NCBI GenBank assembly: GCA_012514615.1
Contig: JAAYZY010000192.1
Span: 1 to 8,851, forward strand
Reading direction: 5' to 3'
Source: Chloroflexota bacterium
GTDB taxonomy: Bacteria; Chloroflexota; Anaerolineae; DTPP01
Length of the DNA stretch: 8,851 bases
The notes under the pieces were generated by a model. The model saw nothing but the letters and a program-made list of their open reading frames with translations. It did not search any database and was not told where the DNA came from. Below are positions 1-5,911 of this stretch, in pieces (the first letter of the stretch is position 1; each line of letters starts with the position of its first letter). The translations under genes and the position numbers were made by a program.

Positions 1-28
1 TGACAACTGCCGGGAAGTGCGGTATCAT
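1..28 (+). promoter_or_regulatory. Probable sigma-70 promoter for the FtsB-like gene, cut by the window edge
   Basis: TGACA at 1-5 would be the last five bases of a TTGACA -35 box if the base before the window is T. A TATCAT -10 box at 23-28 follows after a 17-bp spacer. Transcription would start near 35, leaving about 40 nt of leader before the ATG at 75. The upstream in-frame ATG at 27 lies inside the -10 box, which argues against it as the start. A small inverted repeat, GCCGG-AA-CCGGC at 48-59, lies in the leader. The first -35 base is not visible. Confidence 0.55.
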
Positions 29-74
29 GGGGAAGACGCGACATAATGCCGGAACCGGCGGCAAGGGAGACGTC

Positions 75-503
75 ATGACTGCGAAGCCGTCCACGTCATC
101 GCCCAAGAGCACAAAGACCCCCAAGACGATCTGGTCGCTGCGGAACCGCTCGGTGGCGGCGTTGGCGTTGGCGGCGACGCTGCTGCTGGCTGCCAACTTT
201 GCCGGCGAGGCGCTGTCTATCCGCCAAGAGCAGGAACAGCTTGACCGCCTGCAGGCGGAGGTGCAGGCTCTGGAACAGCGGCGGGACAACCTGCGGGCGT
301 TGGTGGAGGAAGCCGGCCGCCCAGAGTACGTGGAGCAGATCGCCCGGGACCAGCTCACCATGCGCTTCCCCGCCGACCAGGTCTGGGTGCCGTTCCCCCT
401 GGGCGGCGAAGGGGCCGCATCAAACCCTCCGGCGCCGGCCATTGCCAGTGTGCTACCATCGGCCCAGCCGCGTTTGTCTTGGTGGGACGTCCTCTTCCGC
501 TGA
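75..503 (+). CDS. FtsB/DivIC-like septum formation initiator protein
   Basis: The 142-residue product has the layout of the septum formation initiator family: a basic, Ser/Thr/Pro-rich cytoplasmic N-terminus (1-24), one membrane helix (about 26-47), an outside coiled coil rich in Gln/Glu/Leu (about 49-80), then the family-like motif YVEQIARDQLTM (85-96). In known members this protein joins FtsL and FtsQ/DivIB in the divisome and helps switch on septal peptidoglycan synthesis. The tail is Pro/Ala-rich and ends in the aromatic WWDVLF (136-141). The start at 75 is chosen because AAGGGAG lies 5 nt upstream and because the in-frame ATG at 27 overlaps the -10 box. A promoter before it and a hairpin terminator just after it suggest a single-gene transcript. 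Family membership is firm; FtsB versus DivIC naming cannot be settled here. Confidence 0.88.
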   Translation: MTAKPSTSSPKSTKTPKTIWSLRNRSVAALALAATLLLAANFAGEALSIRQEQEQLDRLQAEVQALEQRRDNLRALVEEAGRPEYVEQIARDQLTMRFPADQVWVPFPLGGEGAASNPPAPAIASVLPSAQPRLSWWDVLFR

Positions 504-525
504 CCCCACCGCGCTTCGCTCGTCA

Positions 526-567
526 CAGCGCCGCCCTGCTGCTTCGTGGGGGCGGCGCTGCGTCTTT
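526..567 (+). terminator. Rho-independent terminator after the FtsB-like gene
   Basis: An 11-bp perfect GC-rich stem pairs 526-536 with 550-560 around a 13-nt loop and is followed by GCG and then TCTTT at 563-567. It begins 22 nt after the stop codon and ends before the next promoter at 626, so it cleanly separates the division gene from the gtrA unit. The T-run is short and slightly displaced, which lowers certainty a little. Confidence 0.72.
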
Positions 568-625
568 CGGCGACGGCGCCCATCCTGCCGCCATGGCCGG
601 GCTGGTCGCCTGCTGGCGAGCCGAC

Positions 626-655
626 TTGACGGATCGCGCTGGCGCAAGGTACAAT
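626..655 (+). promoter_or_regulatory. Sigma-70-like promoter for the gtrA-glycosyltransferase unit
   Basis: TTGACG (626-631) and TACAAT (650-655) each match five of six consensus bases, with an 18-bp spacer. Transcription would start near 662, about 27 nt before the proposed TTG start at 689. The spacer contains the near-palindrome GCGC-TG-GCGC (636-645), which may be chance in GC-rich DNA. The site lies just after the terminator of the preceding gene. Confidence 0.7.
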
Positions 656-677
656 GCCTGGGCGATCACATCGACAT

Positions 678-684
678 GGGAGAG
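678..684 (+). promoter_or_regulatory. Ribosome binding site that sets the TTG start of gtrA
   Basis: GGGAGAG lies 4 nt before the TTG at 689 and downstream of the predicted transcription start near 662. Longer in-frame versions would have to begin upstream of that transcription start, so this site supports the short TTG-initiated protein. Confidence 0.6.
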
Positions 685-688
685 ACCG

Positions 689-1204
689 TTGGCCGGCATT
701 TTGGACACCCTCAAAACCTATCCAGTCACAGCCCGGCTTCTGGCTGCGGTGGAGCGCACACGGTTGGGCAGTCGACTGCTGGCCTTGGCGCGCGGCAATG
801 AGAAGGAACTCCGCCGTTTCGTCAAGTTCGCGCTGGTGGGCACCCTGGGGGCGGTGGTGGACTTCACGGTGCTCAACCTACTGATTCTGGGGGCGGGCTT
901 CCCCAAGGTCTGGGCGAACACCGTCTCGTTCTCCGTCGCCGTGCTCAGCAACTTCACCTGGAATCGTCTGTGGTCGTTCCCGGAGTCTCGACAGCGACCC
1001 CTGCGCACGCAGCTGCCGCAGTTCGCCCTGGTCAACCTGGTGGGGCTGGCCATCAACCAGGTGGTCTTCCTGGGGCTGGATCACTACATCTTCGGGCCGC
1101 ACTTCGGGCCCTTGGGGTACAACCTGGCCAAAGCGGTGGCCATCGTCATCGTCCTGTTCTGGAACTTCGGCATCAACCGCATCTGGACCTACCGAGGGCT
1201 GTAG
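689..1204 (+). CDS. GtrA-family four-helix membrane protein
   Basis: The 171-residue product has four membrane helices (about 46-66, 73-95, 110-130, 143-163) and the duplicated GtrA signature: FVKFALVG (44-51), NTVSFSVAVLSNFTWNRLWSF (77-97) and its echo FWNFGINRIWTY (157-168). GtrA proteins are thought to help move or supply polyprenyl-phosphate-linked sugars across the membrane for polysaccharide or surface glycosylation; the substrate here cannot be told. A soluble N-terminal extension of about 43 residues precedes helix 1. No ATG is available downstream of the promoter in this frame; TTG at 689 with GGGAGAG 4 nt upstream is the best start. The stop lies 2 nt before the glycosyltransferase start, indicating co-transcription and probably a shared pathway. 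Confidence 0.88.
   Translation: MAGILDTLKTYPVTARLLAAVERTRLGSRLLALARGNEKELRRFVKFALVGTLGAVVDFTVLNLLILGAGFPKVWANTVSFSVAVLSNFTWNRLWSFPESRQRPLRTQLPQFALVNLVGLAINQVVFLGLDHYIFGPHFGPLGYNLAKAVAIVIVLFWNFGINRIWTYRGL
1194..1198 (+). promoter_or_regulatory. Ribosome binding site for the TTG-initiated glycosyltransferase
   Basis: GAGGG lies inside the end of gtrA, 8 nt before the TTG at 1207. It supports start by coupling to gtrA. Alternatives in frame are TTG at 1222 and GTG at 1240, neither preceded by an equally good site; the GTG would cut into the first beta strand. Confidence 0.5.
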
Positions 1205-1206
1205 CC

Positions 1207-2376
1207 TTGCCCAACAGACGGTTGGCCAGCCACATCGTTGTGGATTACTCAGCAGCCGTTCACCAGGGCGCCGGGATCGGCCGCTACACGCGCAGCCTGA
1301 TGGCGGCGCTCTTGGCCGCCGATCCCCACAACCGCTACACCATGATCTACGCCCGGCGCAGCCAGCGGGAGGTCCCCGCGCCCTTGGCTAGCAACGCGCG
1401 CTTGCTGGAGCTGCCGCTGGGGCCACGCTGGTTGGCCCGCTGGCAGCGTTGGCGCCTGCCGCTGCCGCTGAGGGCGCTGGTTGGCCCCTGGGACCTGTTC
1501 CACTCCCCGGATTTTGTGCTGCCTCGCCTGGGGCGCGGTCGCACGCTGGTGACGGTGCACGACCTCTCGTTTCTGCAAACGCCCCAGTTCGCGGAGCCGC
1601 GGCTGCGCGCCTACCTGGCGAAGGCGGTGCCTGCTGCTGTGCAGCAAGCCGACTTGGTGCTGGCGGATTCGGCCCAGACCAAGGCCGACCTGGAGGCTCT
1701 GCTGGGCGTTCCGCCTGCCAAGGTCCGGGTGTTGCACGCTGCTTGCCCCAGCGGCCTGGCGCGGGTGACCGACCCGAAGACGCTGAGCGAAGCGCGGCAG
1801 CGCCTGGGGCTCCCCCCGGCCTACATCCTCTCCCTGGGGACCCTGGAACCGCGCAAGAACTTCGAGGGGCTGATCCACGCCTACGCCGAGCTCCTCAGGG
1901 CTGAACCCGCCAGGCCGCAGCACCTGGTGTTGGTGGGACGCCCCGGCTGGCTCTACCAGGGGATCTTCCGGGCGGTGGAGGAGACGGGATTGCCGGACCG
2001 CGTCCACATCCTCAGCGACGTGACCGACGCGGACCTGCCGGCCGTCTACAGCTTGGCCGACCTCTTCGCCTTCCCCTCCTGGTACGAGGGCTTCGGTCTG
2101 CCGCCGCTGGAGGCGATGGCCTGCGGCGTGCCGGTGGTGGCCTCGAACCGCGGCTCGCTGGGGGAGGTGCTGGGGGGGGGCGCCGAAGTGGTGACCCCTG
2201 AGGATCCGGCAGGCATCGCCGAGAGCATGGCCCGGCTGCTGGATGACCCGGCGCGACGGGCAGCGCTGGTGGAGGCGGGGCTGCAGCAGGCGGCACAGTT
2301 TAGTTGGGAGCGGTCGGCCGGCGAGCTGCTGAAGCTCTACAGGGGCCTTTGTGACGGGAGGCTGGGCGATGCCTGA
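1207..2376 (+). CDS. GT4-family (GT-B fold) glycosyltransferase
   Basis: The 389-residue product is a retaining GT-B glycosyltransferase of the GT4 type, common in O-antigen, capsule and exopolysaccharide synthesis, where it moves a sugar from a nucleotide donor. Visible signs are the N-terminal acceptor-side loop GAGIGRYTRSL (21-31), VTVHDLSF (115-122), the donor-site start ILSLGTLEPRKN (207-218) with R216/K217 for the phosphates, LVLVGRPGW (240-248), the EX7E motif formed by E294 and E302 in YEGFGLPPLE, and the usual C-terminal helix after FSWE. Length is normal. The mannosyltransferase-like motif style is suggestive only. The start is a TTG two nt after the gtrA stop; the reading frame remains open far upstream into gtrA, but that part is a shadow. 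The gene contains a run of nine G at 2172-2180. The 3' end overlaps the next start by 8 nt. Confidence 0.93.
   Translation: MPNRRLASHIVVDYSAAVHQGAGIGRYTRSLMAALLAADPHNRYTMIYARRSQREVPAPLASNARLLELPLGPRWLARWQRWRLPLPLRALVGPWDLFHSPDFVLPRLGRGRTLVTVHDLSFLQTPQFAEPRLRAYLAKAVPAAVQQADLVLADSAQTKADLEALLGVPPAKVRVLHAACPSGLARVTDPKTLSEARQRLGLPPAYILSLGTLEPRKNFEGLIHAYAELLRAEPARPQHLVLVGRPGWLYQGIFRAVEETGLPDRVHILSDVTDADLPAVYSLADLFAFPSWYEGFGLPPLEAMACGVPVVASNRGSLGEVLGGGAEVVTPEDPAGIAESMARLLDDPARRAALVEAGLQQAAQFSWERSAGELLKLYRGLCDGRLGDA
2172..2180 (+). repeat. Run of nine G within the glycosyltransferase gene
   Basis: Nine consecutive G encode part of L322 and then G323-G325. The frame stays open as written. Gain or loss of one base would shift the frame after about 320 of 389 residues, removing the end of the donor domain. 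It is either a slippage-prone site or chance in GC-rich DNA. Confidence 0.9.
2356..2361 (+). promoter_or_regulatory. Ribosome binding site for the six-helix membrane protein
   Basis: GGGAGG lies 7 nt before the ATG at 2369. This favours ATG 2369 over the in-frame GTG at 2351, which has no comparable site and would lengthen the overlap with the glycosyltransferase gene. Confidence 0.65.
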
Positions 2377-3103
2377 CTCCCCCATCTTCCGCCGCATCGG
2401 TGGGAGCACGGCTGGACCGGCCCTGTTGGGCGGCTTGGCCCTGGTGGGCTTGGCCGGTTACGTGGCCGCCTGGATGCCGCACGTCTCGCCGGCCCTGCGC
2501 GTGGCTGGGCTGGACCTGGGCGAGGTGGTCAAGTTCCTACCGCAGGTCCGCAGCGGTGAGATCCGTCTGGTGCGGGAGCTGTTCTACCTGCCCCCGCTGG
2601 CCTGCGCGCTGGCGCTGCTGTTGGCCGGGTGGTGGTGGTCGGGGCGTGGGCGTTGGCTGGCGCGTCTGGCGGCAGTGGGGGGAGCGGTCTTGGCGGCCCT
2701 GTTGATGCTGCCGCCGGTGTGGACCCCCACCACCCTTCTGCGCGGCGAGTTCCGTTGGCAGGGGCTGGCGATGGTGGTCTGCGCCGCGTTGGCGCTGGCC
2801 TCGCCGGCCCTGCACCGGCCCAGAGTGCGGCGGGGCTTTGCCGGCTTGGTGGCCATCGTCTGCTTGCTGGCGGCGACGGTGCCCGCGGCCCAGTATTGGC
2901 GGATTCGGCCAGCCTTGGAACAGGTCTACCGGGCCGTCGCCCTCCCGGTGGGGTGGGGCGTCTGGTGCACGGCGGCCGCCTTCTTGGCGGCGGCTGTGGT
3001 CGCGCTGGCGGCGTGTGGCCGCGCCCAAGCCGACAGCAGTCCAAGGGGATCATCTGGTTTCCCGCTTTCCAACGACGGAAACCTGATCGATAGGCAACAG
3101 TGA
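2369..3103 (+). CDS. Unrecognised six-helix membrane protein in the glycosyltransferase unit
   Basis: I do not recognise this 244-residue protein. It has about six hydrophobic segments: one near residues 12-34, then a hydrophilic loop of about 35 residues ending in the charged stretch GEIRLVRELF, then helices starting roughly at 72, 98, 132, 158 and 193. It closes with a hydrophilic, Ser/Asn-rich tail of about 28 residues. No catalytic motif, cysteine pair or glycosyltransferase-C signature stands out. ATG 2369 overlaps the glycosyltransferase stop (ATGCCTGA), so the two are probably translationally coupled, and a role in the same envelope or glycan pathway is an inference from position only. 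Hydrophobic composition and codon use resemble the neighbours. It could be a scaffold, transporter subunit or lineage-specific membrane protein. Confidence 0.8.
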   Translation: MPDSPIFRRIGGSTAGPALLGGLALVGLAGYVAAWMPHVSPALRVAGLDLGEVVKFLPQVRSGEIRLVRELFYLPPLACALALLLAGWWWSGRGRWLARLAAVGGAVLAALLMLPPVWTPTTLLRGEFRWQGLAMVVCAALALASPALHRPRVRRGFAGLVAIVCLLAATVPAAQYWRIRPALEQVYRAVALPVGWGVWCTAAAFLAAAVVALAACGRAQADSSPRGSSGFPLSNDGNLIDRQQ

Positions 3104-3117
3104 TCGACGCAGATCAC
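3100..3117. promoter_or_regulatory. Perfect 18-bp dyad (possible operator) before the aminotransferase
   Basis: GTGATC (3100-3105) and GATCAC (3112-3117) form a perfect inverted repeat with a 6-bp centre, a spacing used by helix-turn-helix dimers such as CRP/FNR-type regulators. A further TGATCGA copy lies at 3084-3090, repeating the left arm with a 17-bp start-to-start distance. The dyad overlaps the stop codon of the membrane protein and ends 35 bp before the aminotransferase ATG. No T-run follows, so it is not a terminator. No convincing promoter was found next to it. Confidence 0.4.
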
Positions 3118-3152
3118 AAGGGGATTCCAGTCTCAGGCAACGGAGGATAGAC

Positions 3153-4331
3153 ATGACCCAGCTAGCAGAGTGTATGGGACGCCTTGGCACCGAGACCGCT
3201 TTCGAGGTGCTGCAGCGCGCCCGCCAGATGGAAGCCAAGGGGCGCAGCATGATCCATCTGGAGATCGGCGAACCAGACTTCGACACCCCGGCGCACATTG
3301 TGGAAGCGGCCGTGGCGGCCTTGCGCCGTGGCGAGACGCACTATACCCCGGCGGCGGGCATTCCGCCCCTGCGCCAAGCCATCGCCAAGTACATCTCGGA
3401 CACACGGGGCATCGCCGTGGACGAGGATCAGGTGGTGGTGGTGCCGGGCGGCAAGCCGATCATCTTCTACACCATCATGGGGTTGTGCCAAGCCGGCGAT
3501 GAAGTGATCTACCCTAACCCGGGCTTCCCCATATACGAGTCGATGATCAACTTCGTGGGGGCCACCCCTGTGCCGATCCCGCTGCGCATGGAAAAGGGGT
3601 TCAGCTTCGACCTGGACGAGTTCCGCTCGCTGTTGAGCCCCCGCACCAAGCTGGTGATCCTGAACTCGCCCCAGAACCCCACCGGGGGCATCCTCTCGGC
3701 AGACGAACTCAGAGCCCTCGCGGCCATGGTGCAGGAGACCGACGCGGTGGTGCTGTCCGACGAGATCTACAGCCGCATCCTCTACGAGGGCGAGTTCGCC
3801 AGCATTGCGTCGGTGCCGGGCATGGCGAGCCGCACGATCATCTTGGATGGTTTCTCCAAGACTTACGCCATGACCGGCTGGCGGCTGGGCTACGGCGTGA
3901 TGCCCCGTGAGCTGGCTCCGCACATGACTCGCCTCATGGTCAACTCCAATTCGTGCAGCGCAGCGTTCACGCAGCATGCAGCGGTGGCGGCCCTGGAGGG
4001 CGACCAGTCGGCGGCAGAGGAGATGGTGAAGGCGTTTGCCCAGCGGCGTGACGTGGTGGTGCGGGGCCTGGCCGACATCCCCGGCTTCCGCTGCGCCTGC
4101 CCCAAGGGCGCGTTCTACGCCTTCCCCAACATCGCTGAGACCGGCCTCAGCGCCCGCGAGATGCAGGACTACCTGCTGGAGAAGGCTGGAGTGGCCACGC
4201 TGGCCGGCACCTCGTTCGGGAAGTACGGCGAGGGGTTCATCCGCCTCTCCTACGCCAACTCGGTGGAGAACCTGCAGGAAGCGCTGCGGCGCATCCGCAC
4301 GGCGGTGGAGGCGCTGCCGGGCCGGGCGTAG
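3153..4331 (+). CDS. Class I/II PLP-dependent aminotransferase (AspC-like)
   Basis: The 392-residue product is a fold-type I aminotransferase of the aspartate aminotransferase superfamily, transferring an amino group between an amino acid and a 2-oxo acid in the cytoplasm. Clear motifs are EIGEPDFDTP (37-46), YTPAAGIPPLR (64-74), NSPQNPTGG (171-179, N175), VLSDEIYS (200-207, D203 and Y206 contacting PLP), the Schiff-base lysine K236 in GFSKTYAMTGWRLGY, R244, and the substrate-carboxylate arginine R364 in FIRLSYAN. Length is standard. The start has GGAGGA 5 nt upstream. Sequence alone does not fix the substrate: aspartate, aromatic amino acids, alanine/valine or LL-diaminopimelate are all possible in this branch. 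It follows the membrane protein by 49 bp and may have its own control (see the dyad there). A terminator follows. Confidence 0.95.
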   Translation: MTQLAECMGRLGTETAFEVLQRARQMEAKGRSMIHLEIGEPDFDTPAHIVEAAVAALRRGETHYTPAAGIPPLRQAIAKYISDTRGIAVDEDQVVVVPGGKPIIFYTIMGLCQAGDEVIYPNPGFPIYESMINFVGATPVPIPLRMEKGFSFDLDEFRSLLSPRTKLVILNSPQNPTGGILSADELRALAAMVQETDAVVLSDEIYSRILYEGEFASIASVPGMASRTIILDGFSKTYAMTGWRLGYGVMPRELAPHMTRLMVNSNSCSAAFTQHAAVAALEGDQSAAEEMVKAFAQRRDVVVRGLADIPGFRCACPKGAFYAFPNIAETGLSAREMQDYLLEKAGVATLAGTSFGKYGEGFIRLSYANSVENLQEALRRIRTAVEALPGRA

Positions 4332-4390
4332 CGGGGCCTCGCCTGGCGCTCCCTCGCCGTTGGGTCGGTGGGGGCCCGCTGAACGAGAGC

Positions 4391-4420
4391 AAGGGGCTGC
4401 CTTCACGAAGGCAGCCCTTT
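4391..4420. terminator. Bidirectional rho-independent terminator between convergent genes
   Basis: A perfect 10-bp stem (4394-4403 with 4408-4417) encloses the tetraloop CACG. It is flanked by AAG on the left and TTT on the right, so each strand has a T tail (TTT on plus; CTT on minus). It lies 59 nt after the aminotransferase stop and 36 nt beyond the hpt stop, serving both converging transcripts. Confidence 0.85.
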
Positions 4421-4427
4421 AGCGCGC

Positions 4428-4450
4428 CTTGGCCGGCCCTGCCGGCCGAG
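4428..4450. terminator. Second GC-rich hairpin just beyond hpt
   Basis: GGCCGGC (4431-4437) pairs with GCCGGCC (4441-4447) around a 3-nt loop, extended by C-G, T-A and a T-G wobble to 4428-4450. It begins 6 nt past the hpt stop on the minus strand. No T-run follows, so alone it is not a canonical terminator; it may protect the hpt mRNA 3' end or add to the adjacent hairpin. Confidence 0.45.
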
Positions 4451-4456
4451 ACGGGG

Positions 4457-5002
4457 TTACTTGCCCTTGCGCAGAACAGCCAGGAACGGCAGGTGTCGCC
4501 ACAGTTCGTCGACGTCCAGGCCGTAGCCGAAGACGTAGCGGTCGGGGATCTCAAAGCCGATGTAGTCTACGGGCACCTCGGCTTCGCGGCGCTCGGGCTT
4601 GCTGAGGAAGCAGGCCACCTTGAGTGATGCCGGGTTGCGCCCACCCAGCATGCGGGTGATGTAGCGCAGGGTGTGGCCGGTGTCGATGATGTCTTCCACG
4701 ATGAGGACGTGCTTGTTCTCGATGTTGGTCTTGAGGTCCATCATGATGCGCACCACGCCGGTGGAGGTTCGGGCCCCCACGCCGTAGCTGGAGACGGCCA
4801 TGAAGTCGATGGCTGTGGGGATGGTGATGTGGCGCATCAGGTCCGACAGGAAGACGACAGCCCCGCGCAGGATGCACACTAGCAAGAGCCGGTCTGCGTC
4901 TCGGTAGTCTGCGGAGATCTGGGCCCCCAGCTCGGCCACCCGCTGCTGGATCTGCTGTTCGGTGAGCAGCACCTCTTCGATGTACTCATCGTAGACGGCC
5001 AT
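4457..5002 (-). CDS. hpt: Hypoxanthine phosphoribosyltransferase
   Basis: The 181-residue product is a type I phosphoribosyltransferase that salvages hypoxanthine (and usually guanine) to IMP/GMP using PRPP. The PRPP-binding signature VEDIIDTGHT is at 102-111, with the acid pair E103/D104 and the probable catalytic D107. Other landmarks are LRG (45-47) for pyrophosphate, SSYG (71-74) in the flexible loop, the purine-specificity lysine K135 in LSKP, and VFGYGLD (157-163) with D163 near the metal and base site. Length is typical. The start is ATG 5002, with a full AAGGAGGT at 5014-5021, 11 nt upstream, slightly far but strong. It is the last gene of the minus-strand unit, 53 bp after the DNA methyltransferase, and is followed by hairpins. 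Its usual partner tilS is upstream in the same unit. Confidence 0.97.
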   Translation of the reverse strand: MAVYDEYIEEVLLTEQQIQQRVAELGAQISADYRDADRLLLVCILRGAVVFLSDLMRHITIPTAIDFMAVSSYGVGARTSTGVVRIMMDLKTNIENKHVLIVEDIIDTGHTLRYITRMLGGRNPASLKVACFLSKPERREAEVPVDYIGFEIPDRYVFGYGLDVDELWRHLPFLAVLRKGK

Positions 5003-5055
5003 GTCTGCTCTCTACCTCCTTGTTCTTGCTGCGTATCTCCCGGCGTTGGCGGCGG

Positions 5056-5868
5056 CTAGCGCTCCCAAAGCGCGCCCTGGATGGCGCTTAGGCGTCGGCG
5101 GGCCAGCTCGGCATACGCCTCCGACAACTCATAGCCCATGAACCGGCGACCGGTCTGGGCTGCGGCCAGGGCCGTGGTGCCGCTGCCCAGGAAAGGGTCC
5201 AGCACCGTGTCGCCGCGGCTGGTGTAGAGGAAGATCAGGCGGCGGGGCAGCTCTTCGGGGAAGGGGGCCGGGTGCCCCAGCCGCTTGGCGTTCTCGGTGG
5301 GGAACTGCCAGATGCTGCGGGTCCAGTCCACGAACTCCTGGTTGCTGATGCCGCTGCCGTTGTTGGCCTCGTCCCCGTTGGCGTCTCGCTGGGGAGGCAG
5401 CCGCCAGTCGCCCTTGCAGAAGACCATGATGTACTCATGGACGTCCCGCAGGACCGGGTTGGTGGGCCGGGCGAAGGAGCCCCAGGCGGTAGAGACGCCG
5501 GCGCTGGCTCCCTTGTCCCAGATGATCTCGCCGCGCATCAGGAAACCCAGCTCCAGCATGTGCACGGTGATGAGGGAGCTGAGGGGGATGTAGGGCGTGC
5601 GGTTGGTGTTGGCCACGTTGACGGCGATTCGCCCACCAGGGCAGAGCACCCGATAGCACTCCCGCCAGACCTCGTCCAAGAACGCCAGGTACTGCTCCAA
5701 GGGGAGGTCGTCGCCGTAGTCGCTGTAGCCCTTGGCCACGTTGTAGGGAGGTGAGGTGACCACCAACTGCACCGAGCCATCTGGGATGTCGGCCATGCAG
5801 CGGCTGTCGCCGCAGTAGATGCTGCCTTCGGGGAACTCAGCCCATAGCCTGGTACGTTGCACGTCCAT
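5056..5868 (-). CDS. Orphan beta-class site-specific DNA methyltransferase (N4-C or N6-A)
   Basis: The 270-residue product is an amino-methyltransferase acting on DNA with S-adenosylmethionine. The motif order is that of the beta class: catalytic motif IV TSPPYN (38-43) first, then RVLCPGGRIAVNVAN (73-87), a target-recognition stretch (about 111-185), SIWQFP (185-190), the motif X-like GHPAPFPEELPRRLI (198-212), and the SAM-binding motif I LDPFLGSGTT (223-232) with E247 in GYELSE. SPPY is commonest in N4-cytosine enzymes but also occurs in adenine enzymes, so base and site are open. No restriction endonuclease is visible on either side; the neighbours are rlmI and hpt. ATG 5868 is preferred (AAGG 6 nt upstream); an in-frame TTG at 5892 would add eight residues and has GGTGGGG before it. 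It follows rlmI by 43 bp, so it is probably co-transcribed. Confidence 0.93.
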   Translation of the reverse strand: MDVQRTRLWAEFPEGSIYCGDSRCMADIPDGSVQLVVTSPPYNVAKGYSDYGDDLPLEQYLAFLDEVWRECYRVLCPGGRIAVNVANTNRTPYIPLSSLITVHMLELGFLMRGEIIWDKGASAGVSTAWGSFARPTNPVLRDVHEYIMVFCKGDWRLPPQRDANGDEANNGSGISNQEFVDWTRSIWQFPTENAKRLGHPAPFPEELPRRLIFLYTSRGDTVLDPFLGSGTTALAAAQTGRRFMGYELSEAYAELARRRLSAIQGALWER

Positions 5869-5870
5869 CA

Positions 5871-5878
5871 CCTGCCTT
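5871..5878 (-). promoter_or_regulatory. Ribosome binding site favouring ATG 5868 for the DNA methyltransferase
   Basis: Read on the minus strand, AAGGCAGG ends 2 nt before the ATG, with AAGG centred at a usual distance. The rival TTG at 5892 also has a G-rich stretch (5897-5903), so the choice is likely but not certain. Confidence 0.5.
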
Positions 5879-5911
5879 GGATTGTAGCCCAACTGGCCCC
5901 ACCCGACAAAC

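Noticed and set aside
27..74. N-terminal extension of the FtsB-like gene from ATG 27
   Set aside because: ATG 27 lies within the -10 box of the likely promoter and has no ribosome binding site, while ATG 75 has AAGGGAG at good spacing.
479..688. A 70-codon N-terminal extension of gtrA
   Set aside because: It would begin inside the FtsB-like gene, cross the terminator hairpin and the promoter, and lacks GtrA-like content.
504..688. Search for a tRNA or other structured RNA gene in the intergenic region
   Set aside because: Only the terminator hairpin and the promoter were seen; there is no cloverleaf or known riboswitch core.
1249..2409. A 386-codon minus-strand open frame opposite the glycosyltransferase
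   Set aside because: The product is Gln/His/Arg/Pro-rich with no recognisable motif, while the opposite strand encodes a complete GT4 enzyme.
3066..3094. A possible promoter (TTTCCA, 17 bp, GATAGG) before the aminotransferase
   Set aside because: The boxes match the consensus in only four and three of six bases, which is near chance.
3162..4406. A 414-codon open frame on the minus strand opposite the aminotransferase
   Set aside because: It mirrors the aminotransferase codons, has a His/Arg/Gln-rich low-information product, no ribosome binding site evidence, and runs through the terminator hairpin. GC-rich codon bias makes such antisense frames common.
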